This document shows positions 1 through 8,542 of a stretch of DNA of 64,000 nucleotides, piece by piece (position 1 is the first letter of the stretch; every line of letters starts with the position of its first letter). The notes beneath the pieces are model-generated. The model was given only the letters and a program-made list of their open reading frames with translations. It was not told where the DNA came from and made no database searches. The stretch spans positions 1 through 64,000 of the forward strand of contig SFEV01000003.1 in assembly GCA_004557975.1 (NCBI GenBank). The letters are read 5' to 3'. The DNA comes from Lachnospiraceae bacterium (GTDB lineage: Bacteria > Bacillota > Clostridia > Lachnospirales > Lachnospiraceae). The position numbers were made by a program, and so were the translations under genes.

Positions 1-1
1 G

Positions 2-1066
2 ACTAATTATCGTGGAAGTCGTGGACAGTGGTTAGGTTCAGAAATTCCAAACCCATTTGGAAGCTGTCTTTTTTGCAAGGACTGTGGAAGCCGCCTAACA
101 CCGATTAAACGAAAGACTTCAAGTAGGGAGCGGAAATATTATATTTGCACTACTTATAATACTAAAGGGAAAAGCTACTGCTCCAAAGCTCATCTGATCG
201 AAGAAGAAGATCTGATGGAAGATGTTCTCACCTATATCAAGATGTGTCGGAATGCGCTATGTGAAGTAATTGCCACCTATGATTTAAAGGATTTTGAAAC
301 AGAAAAGAAATCTATAGAAGAAAAACGCCAGGAACTTCATACAGCAATCAGTGAACGCAAAAATCAATTGAAAGTACTTCTTACACAGAAAGTAAAGGAT
401 CTGGCAGTCGCTGCCGGGAATGAGGAATTGATCAATGAAACTTACGACTCCCTGCAAAAGGATTTGCTGGCTCAGATTCATGGTCTGGAAATGCAGCTCA
501 CGGAACTGGATGAAACAGCTATTGAAACACCGGATGTGAAGGATAAGTTAAAAAATGCTCTGGATGTGGTAGATAAGATCATCGCAGGAGGAACTCTTGA
601 CCGAAGAGATATCGAGCTGCTGATTGACCGCATTGATGTGGACGAAAGCGGTATGCCGGAAATTACTTTGAAGTATGGATTATCGAACTTAATTAACTAC
701 AGCCCTGCCGATGATATGAATCGCCGGGAGAATACCATTATCGCTGTTGTGATGAAACTGATCACAGAGGATCATCGTGGATATACCTCTGCAAAATACT
801 TGTCAGAGCATATCACTGCTCTTGGATTTAAGAAGACAAAGCAGAGCATCTTGCCATATATCGAATTGATGAAAGAACTGGGGATTCTGGAAGCTACTGA
901 AAATCCATTAAAACCTTACAACATTATGAAATCAAAGGAAGAAATCACTGCACTGATTCAAGACTTTCTGCCGGATTTACCTGCAGAAATCACTGCAAAA
1001 CAACTATCAGACGATTATTTACATTGCTATGAGTGCGACAGGTGGCATGCCCCAGATGGTATTTGA
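2..1066 (+). CDS. large serine recombinase, C-terminal part (5' end outside window)
   Basis: The visible 354 residues lack the catalytic serine domain, which must lie upstream of the window. What remains begins with a recombinase zinc beta-ribbon: a CKDC pair near residues 25-28, followed by two more cysteines in YYIC and SYCSK. A long charged coiled-coil stretch follows (about residues 95-180), as in large serine integrases of the TnpX/TndX kind, which integrate and excise elements. The last residues (WHAPDGI) are read from what appears to be chromosomal DNA, because the next frame there encodes a substrate-binding protein. By eye the gene is more A+T rich than its neighbours, consistent with a mobile element. 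The family is sure; the exact natural C-terminus is not. Confidence 0.85.
   Translation, partial: TNYRGSRGQWLGSEIPNPFGSCLFCKDCGSRLTPIKRKTSSRERKYYICTTYNTKGKSYCSKAHLIEEEDLMEDVLTYIKMCRNALCEVIATYDLKDFETEKKSIEEKRQELHTAISERKNQLKVLLTQKVKDLAVAAGNEELINETYDSLQKDLLAQIHGLEMQLTELDETAIETPDVKDKLKNALDVVDKIIAGGTLDRRDIELLIDRIDVDESGMPEITLKYGLSNLINYSPADDMNRRENTIIAVVMKLITEDHRGYTSAKYLSEHITALGFKKTKQSILPYIELMKELGILEATENPLKPYNIMKSKEEITALIQDFLPDLPAEITAKQLSDDYLHCYECDRWHAPDGI
1020..1045. mobile_element. probable right attachment junction of an integrated element
   Basis: The recombinase frame and the substrate-binding-protein frame overlap here. Recognisable binding-protein sequence starts at GGMPQMVFEY, near position 1038, while recombinase sequence is recognisable up to about 1030. 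Large serine recombinases usually sit at one end of their element with the crossover site at or inside their 3' end, so the crossover dinucleotide is probably in this stretch. The left half of the target gene and the other attachment site are not in the window. The core dinucleotide cannot be fixed without the empty site. Confidence 0.55.
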
Positions 1067-1613
1067 GTATATCCTGAAGCAGAACGGTATTGATCCGGCA
1101 GAAGATGTGAATATCAACCAGTCCATCGACTTCGGATCCACCGCTGCCGCTTTTTCAGGAGGGCAGGGAGAGTTTACCATCGAGTTTGAACCTGGCGCGA
1201 CCACCCTCGAGCAGGAGGGTGTCGGATACGTCGTCGCTTCCCTGGGAACGGATTCCGGATATGTGCCGTATACGGCATACTGCGCAAAGAATGGTTACAT
1301 GGAGGAGCACCCCGATGTCATTCAATCCTTTACCAATGCTCTTCAGAAGGGTATGGATTATGTGAATTCCCACACCCCCGAAGAAATTGCCGCAACCATT
1401 GCCCCGCAGTTTAAAGAAACAGATCCTGAGACAATTACAACGATTGTGAAGCGATATTATGAGCAGGATACGTGGAAAGAAAATCTGATTTTTGAAAAGG
1501 AAAGCTTTGAGCTGCTCCAGGATATTCTGGAAAGTGCAGGGGAACTGGAAAATAGAGTACCGTATGAGGATCTGGTGACAACGGAGTTTGCAGAATCTTC
1601 TGCACATCAATAG
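1029..1613 (+). pseudogene. ABC transporter substrate-binding protein, C-terminal half (NMT1/SsuA type)
   Basis: The 194 codons match the second half of NMT1/THI5-like binding proteins: a GGMPQMVFEYILKQNGI hinge segment, then a GQGEFTIEFEP segment and GYVPYTAYCAKNGY. Such proteins normally have about 320-350 residues, with an N-terminal signal peptide and a first lobe that are missing here. The ATG at 1029 has no ribosome site before it and lies inside the recombinase gene. The missing half is best explained by insertion of the element carrying the recombinase. Members of the family bind sulfonates, nitrate, taurine or pyrimidine precursors; the substrate cannot be read here. Confidence 0.8.
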
Positions 1614-1624
1614 TGCCGTAGAAA

Positions 1625-1654
1625 CAGGGAGACACGGTCAGACCGTTCTCCCTG
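1625..1654 (+). terminator. hairpin terminator after the broken binding-protein gene
   Basis: An 8-bp stem CAGGGAGA/TCTCCCTG is stacked on a 5-bp stem ACGGT/ACCGT with a three-base loop, followed by AAATTTT. It starts 12 bases after the stop at 1613. The stem is symmetric, so it may also stop the opposing MerR transcript. Confidence 0.6.
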
Positions 1655-1677
1655 AAATTTTCACAGTACCTGCGAGA

Positions 1678-1718
1678 TTAACCGAATCAAGCAGCGAAGC
1701 GGATTGCGAATATCCGCC
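1678..1718. repeat. dispersed intergenic repeat, copy A
   Basis: Starts with TTAACCGAATCAAGC and continues into a segment (1691-1717) that is nearly identical to the reverse complement of 58010-58040. Shared parts are AGCGAAGCGGATTGCG and AATATCCGC, which form a short hairpin. The first half also resembles shorter motifs at 6261, 27250 and 37652. Function unknown. Confidence 0.6.
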
Positions 1719-1783
1719 AGATCTGCCGTTCAGGATGACGCCATCATCCACGGCAGAATACAGACTGTACTGCTGATGCATCA

Positions 1784-2512
1784 TCAGCAATTGCAGAATA
1801 TGGAGATTGCTTTCGCCGTAAATTCAGCCGTTCCTTCTCCGCCGGCTTTGTCAATATTCTCCCTGAATTCGCCGTCGGCCGCATACATGGCTCCGAGGCC
1901 GGACAGAATCTCCGGTGTGCACGTATAGAAATGCTCCGTGATATAGTCCTGCAGCTTCTTAACCTGGCGCTGAACCGGTTCTGACTCCGGCTGCTGATCC
2001 ATAAGCGCTCCGAATTCCTGAAAGATTTTCAAAAATTCTTCTGAAATAACTGTCATCTCCTTCTCTGTCCAGCTGTCATGCTTCGTTTCATACTCACGGT
2101 AGGCTTCTGTATTGCCCCACCGCTCCTTCGCCTGTTTTGTATATTCGTTTATTTTCGATGTGTCAAATGCTGTAAAATCCATATATTTTTCCCCTTTCAG
2201 CTGTATTTCACGGGCATAAGTGATCAGCCGCTCCAGATGTTCCTTCTTCAGTGTCAGAAGCTCAATCTGCTGCTCCAGCGCTTTGCCGCGGTCAAAGTCT
2301 GCGCTGTCCAGAATCCGTCTGATTTCCTTCAGCGGAAATTCCAGTTCACGAAACAGCAGAATCTGCTGAAGCCGTTCCAGCGACCCATCATCATACAGTC
2401 TGTATCCTGCTTCTGTCACAGCCGCCGGTTTCAGAAGCCCGATTCTGTCATAGTAGTGCAGGGTGCGTGCGCTCACACCTGCCAGATTGCATACCTCGTG
2501 AACTGTTTTCAT
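1784..2512 (-). CDS. MerR-family regulator with TipAS effector domain
   Basis: A 242-residue transcription regulator. The N-terminal MerR helix-turn-helix covers about residues 1-70 (VHEVCNLAGVSARTLHYYDRIGLL), a coiled-coil dimerisation helix about 75-115, and a C-terminal TipAS domain about 120-240 (KINEYTKQAKERWGNTEAYREYE), which in TipAL-type proteins binds thiopeptides or other amphipathic drugs. An upstream ATG at 2518 touches the GGAGG site; the ATG at 2512 sits seven bases from it and was chosen. The promoter has the stretched 19-bp spacer and dyad typical of MerR control, so it is probably autoregulated. It stands alone between two gene fragments; its drug target gene is not evident, though the MATE exporter nearby is a candidate. 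Confidence 0.88.
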   Translation of the reverse strand: MKTVHEVCNLAGVSARTLHYYDRIGLLKPAAVTEAGYRLYDDGSLERLQQILLFRELEFPLKEIRRILDSADFDRGKALEQQIELLTLKKEHLERLITYAREIQLKGEKYMDFTAFDTSKINEYTKQAKERWGNTEAYREYETKHDSWTEKEMTVISEEFLKIFQEFGALMDQQPESEPVQRQVKKLQDYITEHFYTCTPEILSGLGAMYAADGEFRENIDKAGGEGTAEFTAKAISIFCNC

Positions 2513-2535
2513 GACCATTCCTCCCCGTGTAAGTA

Positions 2536-2567
2536 CAATATAGACTATGACGCAACGTCGGAGTCAA
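2536..2567 (-). promoter_or_regulatory. MerR-type promoter and operator
   Basis: Minus-strand -35 TTGACT (2562-2567) and -10 TATATT (2537-2542) are separated by 19 bp, the long spacer used by MerR-family activators. The spacer carries a near-dyad GACTatGACG...CGTCggAGTC. Confidence 0.75.
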
Positions 2568-2619
2568 CTGTTTTTTGCGAATTTTTATATACTCACATCA
2601 GAATGTCGTCTATCTGGGC

Positions 2620-2934
2620 AGCCGGATTCTGAATATCCATCCGTGTATAGAAATTCTGGATGGAAAACTGGTAGCCACAAAAAAATACCGCGGCAAAATG
2701 AAAAAAGCTGTAACGCAGCTTATTCACGATTATTCGGAAAGCTATCGTTTACAGCGTGATATCCTGTGGATGGGCTATACAATCGGTTTCCCGGACGAAA
2801 TCCGCACAGCCGCAGAGGAAGCTGCAGCGGAGTGCGGTTTTTCAGAGATTCTGTGGGTTCAGGCAGGCGGAGTAATAACTACTCACGGAGGTCCTGCAGC
2901 TTTCGGAATCGCAGGCTTCTCAATTGACCAGTGA
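2620..2934 (+). pseudogene. DegV-family protein, C-terminal fragment
   Basis: About 100 residues match the end of DegV fatty-acid-binding proteins: an EILDGKLVATKKYRGK strand, the KKAVTQLIHDY helix, and the family-typical ending GGVITTHGGPAAFGIAGF. Full-length DegV proteins have about 280 residues, so the first two thirds, including the fatty-acid-binding lobe, are missing. The frame opens upstream at 2575 without a ribosome site, inside sequence adjoining the MerR promoter. The last 15 bases overlap the end of the MATE gene on the other strand. This is a remnant, probably made by the same rearrangements that shaped the left edge. Confidence 0.75.
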
Positions 2935-4269
2935 AATATGCCTCCACTTCCCCTGGGTATATCTTATCATACATACAGTTCCCGTAATCAGCCATGTCAG
3001 TCCGGTCGTATACCAGACTGCCCAGTAGCCCAGCGCCGGAACTGATGTCAGAACGATGGAAAATCCGATTCTGCCGATAATCTCGATTAATCCGCTGACG
3101 AATGCAAAGGCAGAATCTCCCGCACCGTTCATCAGGCTTCGCGCCACGTAAATCATCCCCAGGGGTATGTAAAACAGGCTTGTGATGCGCACGGCACGGC
3201 CTCCGATCGCCACAACCTGCGGATCGTCCACAAACAGGCGGATAAAGCTGTTGCCGCAAAGATACATCAGTGTGCACATGGTCAGGCTGAATATGACAAC
3301 GAGTATCCCAGCACGGTGATACCCCTTTTTCACACGTTCAATATTGCCTGCTCCAAGATTCTGTGCCGTAAATGTGGCAACTGCCATGCCAAGGGAATTA
3401 TACGGCTGCTGTACCAGCTGCTCGATTCTCGATGTTGAGGTGAAGGCTGCGATAACATCCTCACCGAAACGGTTTGTCACGCTCTGCAGCGCCACGCAGG
3501 AAAATGCAATCAGGCTTCCCTGAGCACCAAACGGAATACCCAGCTTCAGCATTTTCATAAGAAGCACCCTGTCCGGTCTGCAGTTCTCACGTGTCAGACG
3601 GAAATACGGATTTTTTCGCATTGCATAGATGATACAGCAGACCGCAGAGAGTGCCTGTGCAAGGATTGTGGCAATCGCCACGCCGGCAACTCCCATATGG
3701 AATGTCAGCACAAGCACAAGATCGCCGATCACATTGAGAATACTCGCAAAAATCAGGAAAAACAGCGGCGTCTTCGAGTCGCCCAGCGAACGCAGCATGG
3801 CTGCAATTCCATTATACAGCACGACGCTGATCAGGCCGCCGCAGGTGATTCGTGTATACAGAAGCGCATCCTCAAAAATCACATCGGGAGTGTTCAGCAG
3901 ACACAGTATCGATCTTGAGAGCAGGATCGAAATCACACTCATCAGAACGCCCATGCCAAGCATCAGATATACGGCATTTCCAATAGAATCTTTCACACGC
4001 TTTTCATTTTTCATCCCGAAATACTGAGACATCAGAACGCCGGCCCCGGTCGCAAAACCGTTGCACAAGGAAAAATAAAGGAAATTCAGGGATCCTGTCA
4101 TCCCCACTGCCGCCAGCGCATTTTTCCCGACGTAGTTTCCCACGATGACGGAATCCACCATATTGTAAAACTGCTGGAAAATATTCCCCACAAGCATGGG
4201 CATTGAAAACCGCAGCAGCAGGGAAATTTCATTTCCCTGCGTCATGTCACATACATACTGTTTTTTCAT
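2920..4269 (-). CDS. MATE-family multidrug/sodium antiporter
   Basis: A 449-residue membrane exporter with the usual MATE length and opening (MPMLVGNIFQQFYNMVDSVIVGNYVG), twelve predicted membrane segments in two homologous halves, and the second-half signature PFGAQGSLIAFSCVALQSVTNRFG. MATE proteins expel cationic drugs or metabolites in exchange for sodium or protons. The start has a TGAGGT ribosome site seven bases upstream. The gene stands alone; the nearby TipAS-type MerR regulator could control it, but no operator was seen before this gene. The substrate cannot be told. Confidence 0.9.
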   Translation of the reverse strand: MKKQYVCDMTQGNEISLLLRFSMPMLVGNIFQQFYNMVDSVIVGNYVGKNALAAVGMTGSLNFLYFSLCNGFATGAGVLMSQYFGMKNEKRVKDSIGNAVYLMLGMGVLMSVISILLSRSILCLLNTPDVIFEDALLYTRITCGGLISVVLYNGIAAMLRSLGDSKTPLFFLIFASILNVIGDLVLVLTFHMGVAGVAIATILAQALSAVCCIIYAMRKNPYFRLTRENCRPDRVLLMKMLKLGIPFGAQGSLIAFSCVALQSVTNRFGEDVIAAFTSTSRIEQLVQQPYNSLGMAVATFTAQNLGAGNIERVKKGYHRAGILVVIFSLTMCTLMYLCGNSFIRLFVDDPQVVAIGGRAVRITSLFYIPLGMIYVARSLMNGAGDSAFAFVSGLIEIIGRIGFSIVLTSVPALGYWAVWYTTGLTWLITGTVCMIRYTQGKWRHISLVN

Positions 4270-4362
4270 TTTGTACCTCAGACTGTCAATCTATATTCTG
4301 TTTTGCAGCTCCCGGATATTTTCTTCTGCTGCTTTCTGTCGCGCTCCGGAATTCTTATGCCT

Positions 4363-6162
4363 TCACTGTGTTTCCCGTTCCAGCTTTTCCAGATATTCCT
4401 CAAATACGCCCAGAGCTGCCTTCACAGGCTCCGGAGAAGACATATCGACACCTGCAAGCTTCAGCAGATCAATGGGATCCATGGAGCTGCCTCCGCTTAA
4501 AAACTGTCTGTATTTTTCCACAATTCCAGGCTCTTTGCTCAGAATCTTGCTGCTGATTGCAATTGCAGCGGCAAAACCTGTGGCATACTGATATACATAA
4601 AACGGCGTGTAAAAATGAGGAATACGGGACCACTCAAACGCAATCTGCGGATCAGACACCATATCTTCTCCAAAATATTTCTGATTCAGACCCAGGTACA
4701 GCTCACAGATCTGCTCCGCTGTCATCATGGCCCCCTGCTCTACCTGCCGGTGTGTCACCATCTCAAACTCCGCAAACATGGTCTGACGGAACATCGTGCT
4801 TTTGAACTGATCCAGAAAGTAATTGATCAGATACTTTTTCTGCTCCGGATCCCCGGTTCTGTCCATCAGATCATGGATCAGCAGCGCCTCGTTGCAGGTG
4901 GATGCCACCTCTGCCACAAAGGTACGGTAACCTGCGTACAGATACGGCTGCGCATGGTCTGAGTACCAGGAGTGCAGCGCATGCCCCATCTCATGTGCCA
5001 GTGTAAATACATCATTCAGTGTGCCGTGGTAATTCAGAAGCACGTACGGATGCGTCCCGTACGCTCCCCAGGAGTACGCCCCGGTGCGTTTTCCCTGATT
5101 CTCATACACGTCAATCCACCGGTTCGCAAAGCCTTCTCTGAGAAGTGCCAGATACTCCTCTCCAAGCGGAGCCAGTCCGCGCAGCACCATCTCCTTCGCC
5201 TCCTCAAAGGAATAACTCTGCTCCGGAGTTTTTACCAGCGGTACATAATTGTCGTACATGTGAAGCTCCTGCACGCCCAGCAGCTTTTTGCGCAGACGCA
5301 CATACCGGTGCATCAGCGGAAGTGCATCGTTTACCGTCTGAACGAGATTCGTGTAGACAGCCACCGGAATAGCACTGTTATCCAGAGCTTCCTCCATGGC
5401 ATTTGGATAGCGCCGCTCCTTTGCAAAAAAATCTGCCTGCTTCATATTGCCGTAGTAGGCAGCAGCGAGAGTGTTTCTGTACTGGCTGTAAACAGAGTAC
5501 AGCGCCTCAAACGCATTCCTGCGCAGCACCCTGTCGCCGTTCTGCATATACGACTGGTAAACGCCCTGCGTCAGTTCCCGCTTCTTTCCTTCTCCGTCCT
5601 CGATCTGAGGGAATCGGATGTCCGCATTGTTGAACATGGCAAAAATATTGGATGGTGTCTGTCCAATCTCCCCTGCTCTCGACAGAAGTGCTTCCGTCTG
5701 CGCATCCAGAATATGTTCCCGCCTGCGCGTGATCTGTTCAAGAAAACGGCGGTATCCAAAAAGCTCCTCCGATGCCATATATCCATCCAGAACCTCCCTG
5801 GGAAGTGCCAGCACTTCGGGCTCCAGCCATGCACCGGCCTGACTGACACGTGACGCGAGAATCTGCATTCTCCCGCTCATCTCCTGGTACTTCGCATTTG
5901 CCATATCCTCATGGAGTTTCTGGTTTGCATACACGTACAGTTTTTCAAAAACAAAATTTATCTCCTCATATAAACGGAGTACCTCCAGAAGCCGGTCAGT
6001 CCCCTGAGAAAGCGTACCTTTCATAGAACAAAACCATTCCATCATGTGCTCCAGCTCTTTTACATCCGCATCAAGCTGCTCTTCTGTCGCGTACAGATCC
6101 TGCATCTTCCACGTATCTTCTGTTCTCTGTTCCTGTCTTGTGATGATTTTCTGCTCCTTCAT
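4363..6162 (-). CDS. pepF: oligoendopeptidase F (M3 metallopeptidase)
   Basis: A 599-residue cytoplasmic zinc peptidase that cuts short peptides of roughly 7-17 residues. The zinc site HEMGHALHSW lies near residue 380, with the downstream glutamate in FVAEVASTCNEALL, both diagnostic of the M3B family. The length matches PepF (about 600). A GGAGG site precedes the ATG. It is monocistronic by spacing. The role is turnover of intracellular or imported peptides. Confidence 0.93.
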   Translation of the reverse strand: MKEQKIITRQEQRTEDTWKMQDLYATEEQLDADVKELEHMMEWFCSMKGTLSQGTDRLLEVLRLYEEINFVFEKLYVYANQKLHEDMANAKYQEMSGRMQILASRVSQAGAWLEPEVLALPREVLDGYMASEELFGYRRFLEQITRRREHILDAQTEALLSRAGEIGQTPSNIFAMFNNADIRFPQIEDGEGKKRELTQGVYQSYMQNGDRVLRRNAFEALYSVYSQYRNTLAAAYYGNMKQADFFAKERRYPNAMEEALDNSAIPVAVYTNLVQTVNDALPLMHRYVRLRKKLLGVQELHMYDNYVPLVKTPEQSYSFEEAKEMVLRGLAPLGEEYLALLREGFANRWIDVYENQGKRTGAYSWGAYGTHPYVLLNYHGTLNDVFTLAHEMGHALHSWYSDHAQPYLYAGYRTFVAEVASTCNEALLIHDLMDRTGDPEQKKYLINYFLDQFKSTMFRQTMFAEFEMVTHRQVEQGAMMTAEQICELYLGLNQKYFGEDMVSDPQIAFEWSRIPHFYTPFYVYQYATGFAAAIAISSKILSKEPGIVEKYRQFLSGGSSMDPIDLLKLAGVDMSSPEPVKAALGVFEEYLEKLERETQ

Positions 6163-6260
6163 CGCCTGAACCTCCGTTTTCTGTATAATCTCCTGAAGCC
6201 ATATTACCGTCTTTTATATCGTTCCACATACTACCAGATTTCACCTCGTTTTACAAGCCC

Positions 6261-6280
6261 CTTCCTTGATTCGGCCAAAA
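6261..6280. repeat. dispersed TTGATTCGG motif, copy B
   Basis: CTTCCTTGATTCGGCCAAAA differs by one base from CTTCCTTGATTCGGTCAAA at 27250 and resembles copies at 1678 (inverted) and 37652. It lies between the pepF start and the terminator of the nucleoside transport operon. Confidence 0.5.
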
Positions 6281-6293
6281 TCATATTCCTCCT

Positions 6294-6335
6294 GAAAAAA
6301 ATCCGAAGAAGCTGTGCTGACCCACAGCCCTTCGG
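6294..6335 (-). terminator. rho-independent terminator of the nucleoside ABC operon
   Basis: Stem built from CCGAAG and AGCTGTG pairing with CACAG and CTTCGG (6303-6335). On the minus strand it is followed by seven T residues (6294-6300). It lies about 130 bases after the last permease stop. Confidence 0.8.
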
Positions 6336-6463
6336 ACATCCATATCTGAAAACCTATTCACCTCTAATCTTCCAACAGAAACATCGGTTTCACCGTCACC
6401 ACTTCATCATATTCTGCCGGATCTGCCTTCATATCTGTTGTTCCGCTTTGTGGGAAGAACACA

Positions 6464-7444
6464 TTAGCGCTCCTCGCGGAAATACGGAATTCCCAGTCCC
6501 GCCGGAGGCTGGTTCTCTTTTTTCTTCCGGAAGCTTGTGATGACAAGCACGATTATTGTCACGAGATACGGAAGTGCCTTGAATACCTCCTGCATGCTCC
6601 TTCCCAGACCCGGAATATACAGGTACAGGATATAGAGAGCACCGAAAAGGACAGCACCCCAGATCGCATTGAGCGGCTTCCACATCGCAAAGATGACCAG
6701 CGCAACAGCAAGCCAGCCACGGTCTCCGAAGCCGTTATCTGTCCACGTTCCTCCCGAATACTCCATGACAAAGTAAAGTCCGCCAAGTCCTGCGATGCCC
6801 GCTCCGATGCAGGTCGCCAGGTATTTGTATTTCGTAACATGAATGCCGGCAGCATCCGCCGTGCCGGGATTCTCACCGACAGCCCTCAGATTCAGGCCGC
6901 ATCTTGTGCGAAACAGAAGAACGGACATGACGATTGCCGTAATGATTGCTACATACGTCAGAAATCCGTAGGAGAACAGCACGTCACCGACCACCGGAAT
7001 TTTGGAAAGTCCCGGAATTTTTGCCGTATATGCACTGGCTGTTGTGCTCACGGAAATCTGTCCCACTCCTCCTGCCAGTTTGGAGATGGAGCCTCCGAAG
7101 AAGTTGCCGAAGCCTGTACCGAAAATTGTCAGCGCCAGACCGGTAACATTCTGGTTGGCACGGAGCGAAATTGTCAGCACACTGTAAATCAGACCTCCGA
7201 TCATCGCACAGGCAAAGGCACACAGCAGAGAGATTATCATGCCTGTCAGTGCATTCGGTGTCTCCACGGATTTCTCATAGAAGAACGCACCCATCAGTCC
7301 CGCAATGCCGCCCATGTACATGATACCGGGAATACCAAGATTCAGGTTGCCTGATTTTTCTGTCAGAATCTCCCCAAGGGCACCGAACAGGATTCCCATG
7401 CCCTGAACAATTGCTTTCTGTATAAAGATAATAATGACGCTCAT
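6464..7444 (-). CDS. nucleoside ABC transporter permease (YufQ/NupQ type)
   Basis: A 326-residue permease of the BPL_trans family, with GEILTEKSGNLNLGIPGIMYMGG at the N-terminus, the opening that marks the second permease of BMP-type nucleoside importers. About nine membrane segments are visible, and the conserved cytoplasmic loop LRAVGENPGTADAAGIHV lies near residues 185-205. It is the last gene of the operon, 12 bases after the first permease gene. It forms the channel with the 7457-8542 product and is powered by the double ATPase. The preferred nucleoside is not readable. Confidence 0.9.
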   Translation of the reverse strand: MSVIIIFIQKAIVQGMGILFGALGEILTEKSGNLNLGIPGIMYMGGIAGLMGAFFYEKSVETPNALTGMIISLLCAFACAMIGGLIYSVLTISLRANQNVTGLALTIFGTGFGNFFGGSISKLAGGVGQISVSTTASAYTAKIPGLSKIPVVGDVLFSYGFLTYVAIITAIVMSVLLFRTRCGLNLRAVGENPGTADAAGIHVTKYKYLATCIGAGIAGLGGLYFVMEYSGGTWTDNGFGDRGWLAVALVIFAMWKPLNAIWGAVLFGALYILYLYIPGLGRSMQEVFKALPYLVTIIVLVITSFRKKKENQPPAGLGIPYFREER

Positions 7445-7456
7445 TGCATGTCCCTC

Positions 7457-8542
7457 CTATTTATGATTCCGCTCTACTTTGTAGTTGATAAAGAATTCTG
7501 CCCCAAGGATGAAAAACAGGATAATTCCCAGAAGTACATCCGATGCATTCTCATTGAGCCCGTACTGGGAAGCAATCTGAATCGCTCCCTTTTCCATAAA
7601 TGTGATGCCGAATGCAATGAGCACCATGGACAGCGTGTTGAACTTTGCAAGCCATGCGACGATAATCGCCGTGAAACCCCGGCCTCCCGCCGTGGAGGTG
7701 GAAATCGTATGACCGGAACCGCTGACGATGATAAATCCTGCGATACCGCAGATCGCTCCCGAGAGCGCCATGGTGCGCAGCATGACACTTCTGACGCTGA
7801 TTCCCGCGTAGCGCGCCGTCCGCTCACTTTCTCCCACAACTGCAATCTCATAGCCCCGCTTACTGTATTTCAGATAGATGAACATGAAGACAGTCAGCAC
7901 GGCAACAATCACGATATTCCAGAAATAATCATTGCCAAACATCTCCGGAAGCCATCCTGCGCGGGTCTGCTGGTTGATAATGCCCACCGCATTGGAGCCC
8001 TTCGGTTTCTCCCAGAATACAATGCAGAAAGTAACAATCTGCATCGCCACATAGTTGAGCATCAGAGTAAACAGAGTCTCATTTGTCTTCCATTTTGCCT
8101 TGAACACTGTAGGAATCAGACCCCAGATCATTCCGCCTGCAGCGCTTCCTGCAAACATCAGAATAATCAGCAGCACATTCGGAATACGGTCCGCCAGATT
8201 GATCATCAGAGCTGCAGAGACGAGACCGCCCACCAGCACCTGCCCTTCGGCGCCGATATTCCAGAAACGCATCCTGAATGCCGGAGCCAGACCGACTGCG
8301 ATGCACAGGAGAATCAGAAGGTCACGGACCGTGATCCAGATACGCCGTTTGCTTCCCAGCGCACCGTCAAAAATTGCTTTGTATACATCAATGGGGTTCA
8401 TGCGGACCAGAAGATAAATCACGCCGGCACACGCCACCATGGAAAGCAGAAGCGCAATAATGTAGATCAGCGCCGCCTTTCCCGCCCCAATGGATTCTCT
8501 TTTCGACATTCGAAGAAATGGTTCTTTACTCACCGTCCGCAC
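7457..8542 (-). CDS. nucleoside ABC transporter permease (YufP/NupP type)
   Basis: A 361-residue permease with about ten membrane segments. The motif RFWNIGAEGQVLVGGL near residue 92 and the coupling loop EIAVVGESERTARYAGISVRS near residue 230 are typical of the first permease in BMP-type nucleoside importers. The start overlaps the end of the ATPase gene by 17 bases, indicating translational coupling. Works with 6464-7444, 8526-10064 and 10235-11413. Confidence 0.9.
   Translation of the reverse strand: MRTVSKEPFLRMSKRESIGAGKAALIYIIALLLSMVACAGVIYLLVRMNPIDVYKAIFDGALGSKRRIWITVRDLLILLCIAVGLAPAFRMRFWNIGAEGQVLVGGLVSAALMINLADRIPNVLLIILMFAGSAAGGMIWGLIPTVFKAKWKTNETLFTLMLNYVAMQIVTFCIVFWEKPKGSNAVGIINQQTRAGWLPEMFGNDYFWNIVIVAVLTVFMFIYLKYSKRGYEIAVVGESERTARYAGISVRSVMLRTMALSGAICGIAGFIIVSGSGHTISTSTAGGRGFTAIIVAWLAKFNTLSMVLIAFGITFMEKGAIQIASQYGLNENASDVLLGIILFFILGAEFFINYKVERNHK

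Noticed and set aside
6364..6546. Short minus-strand frame ending in EYDEVVTVKPMFLLED after the last permease gene
   Set aside because: The last 33 codons look protein-like, but there is no start or ribosome site of its own, most of it overlaps the permease gene, and I cannot name a family. It could be a gene remnant.
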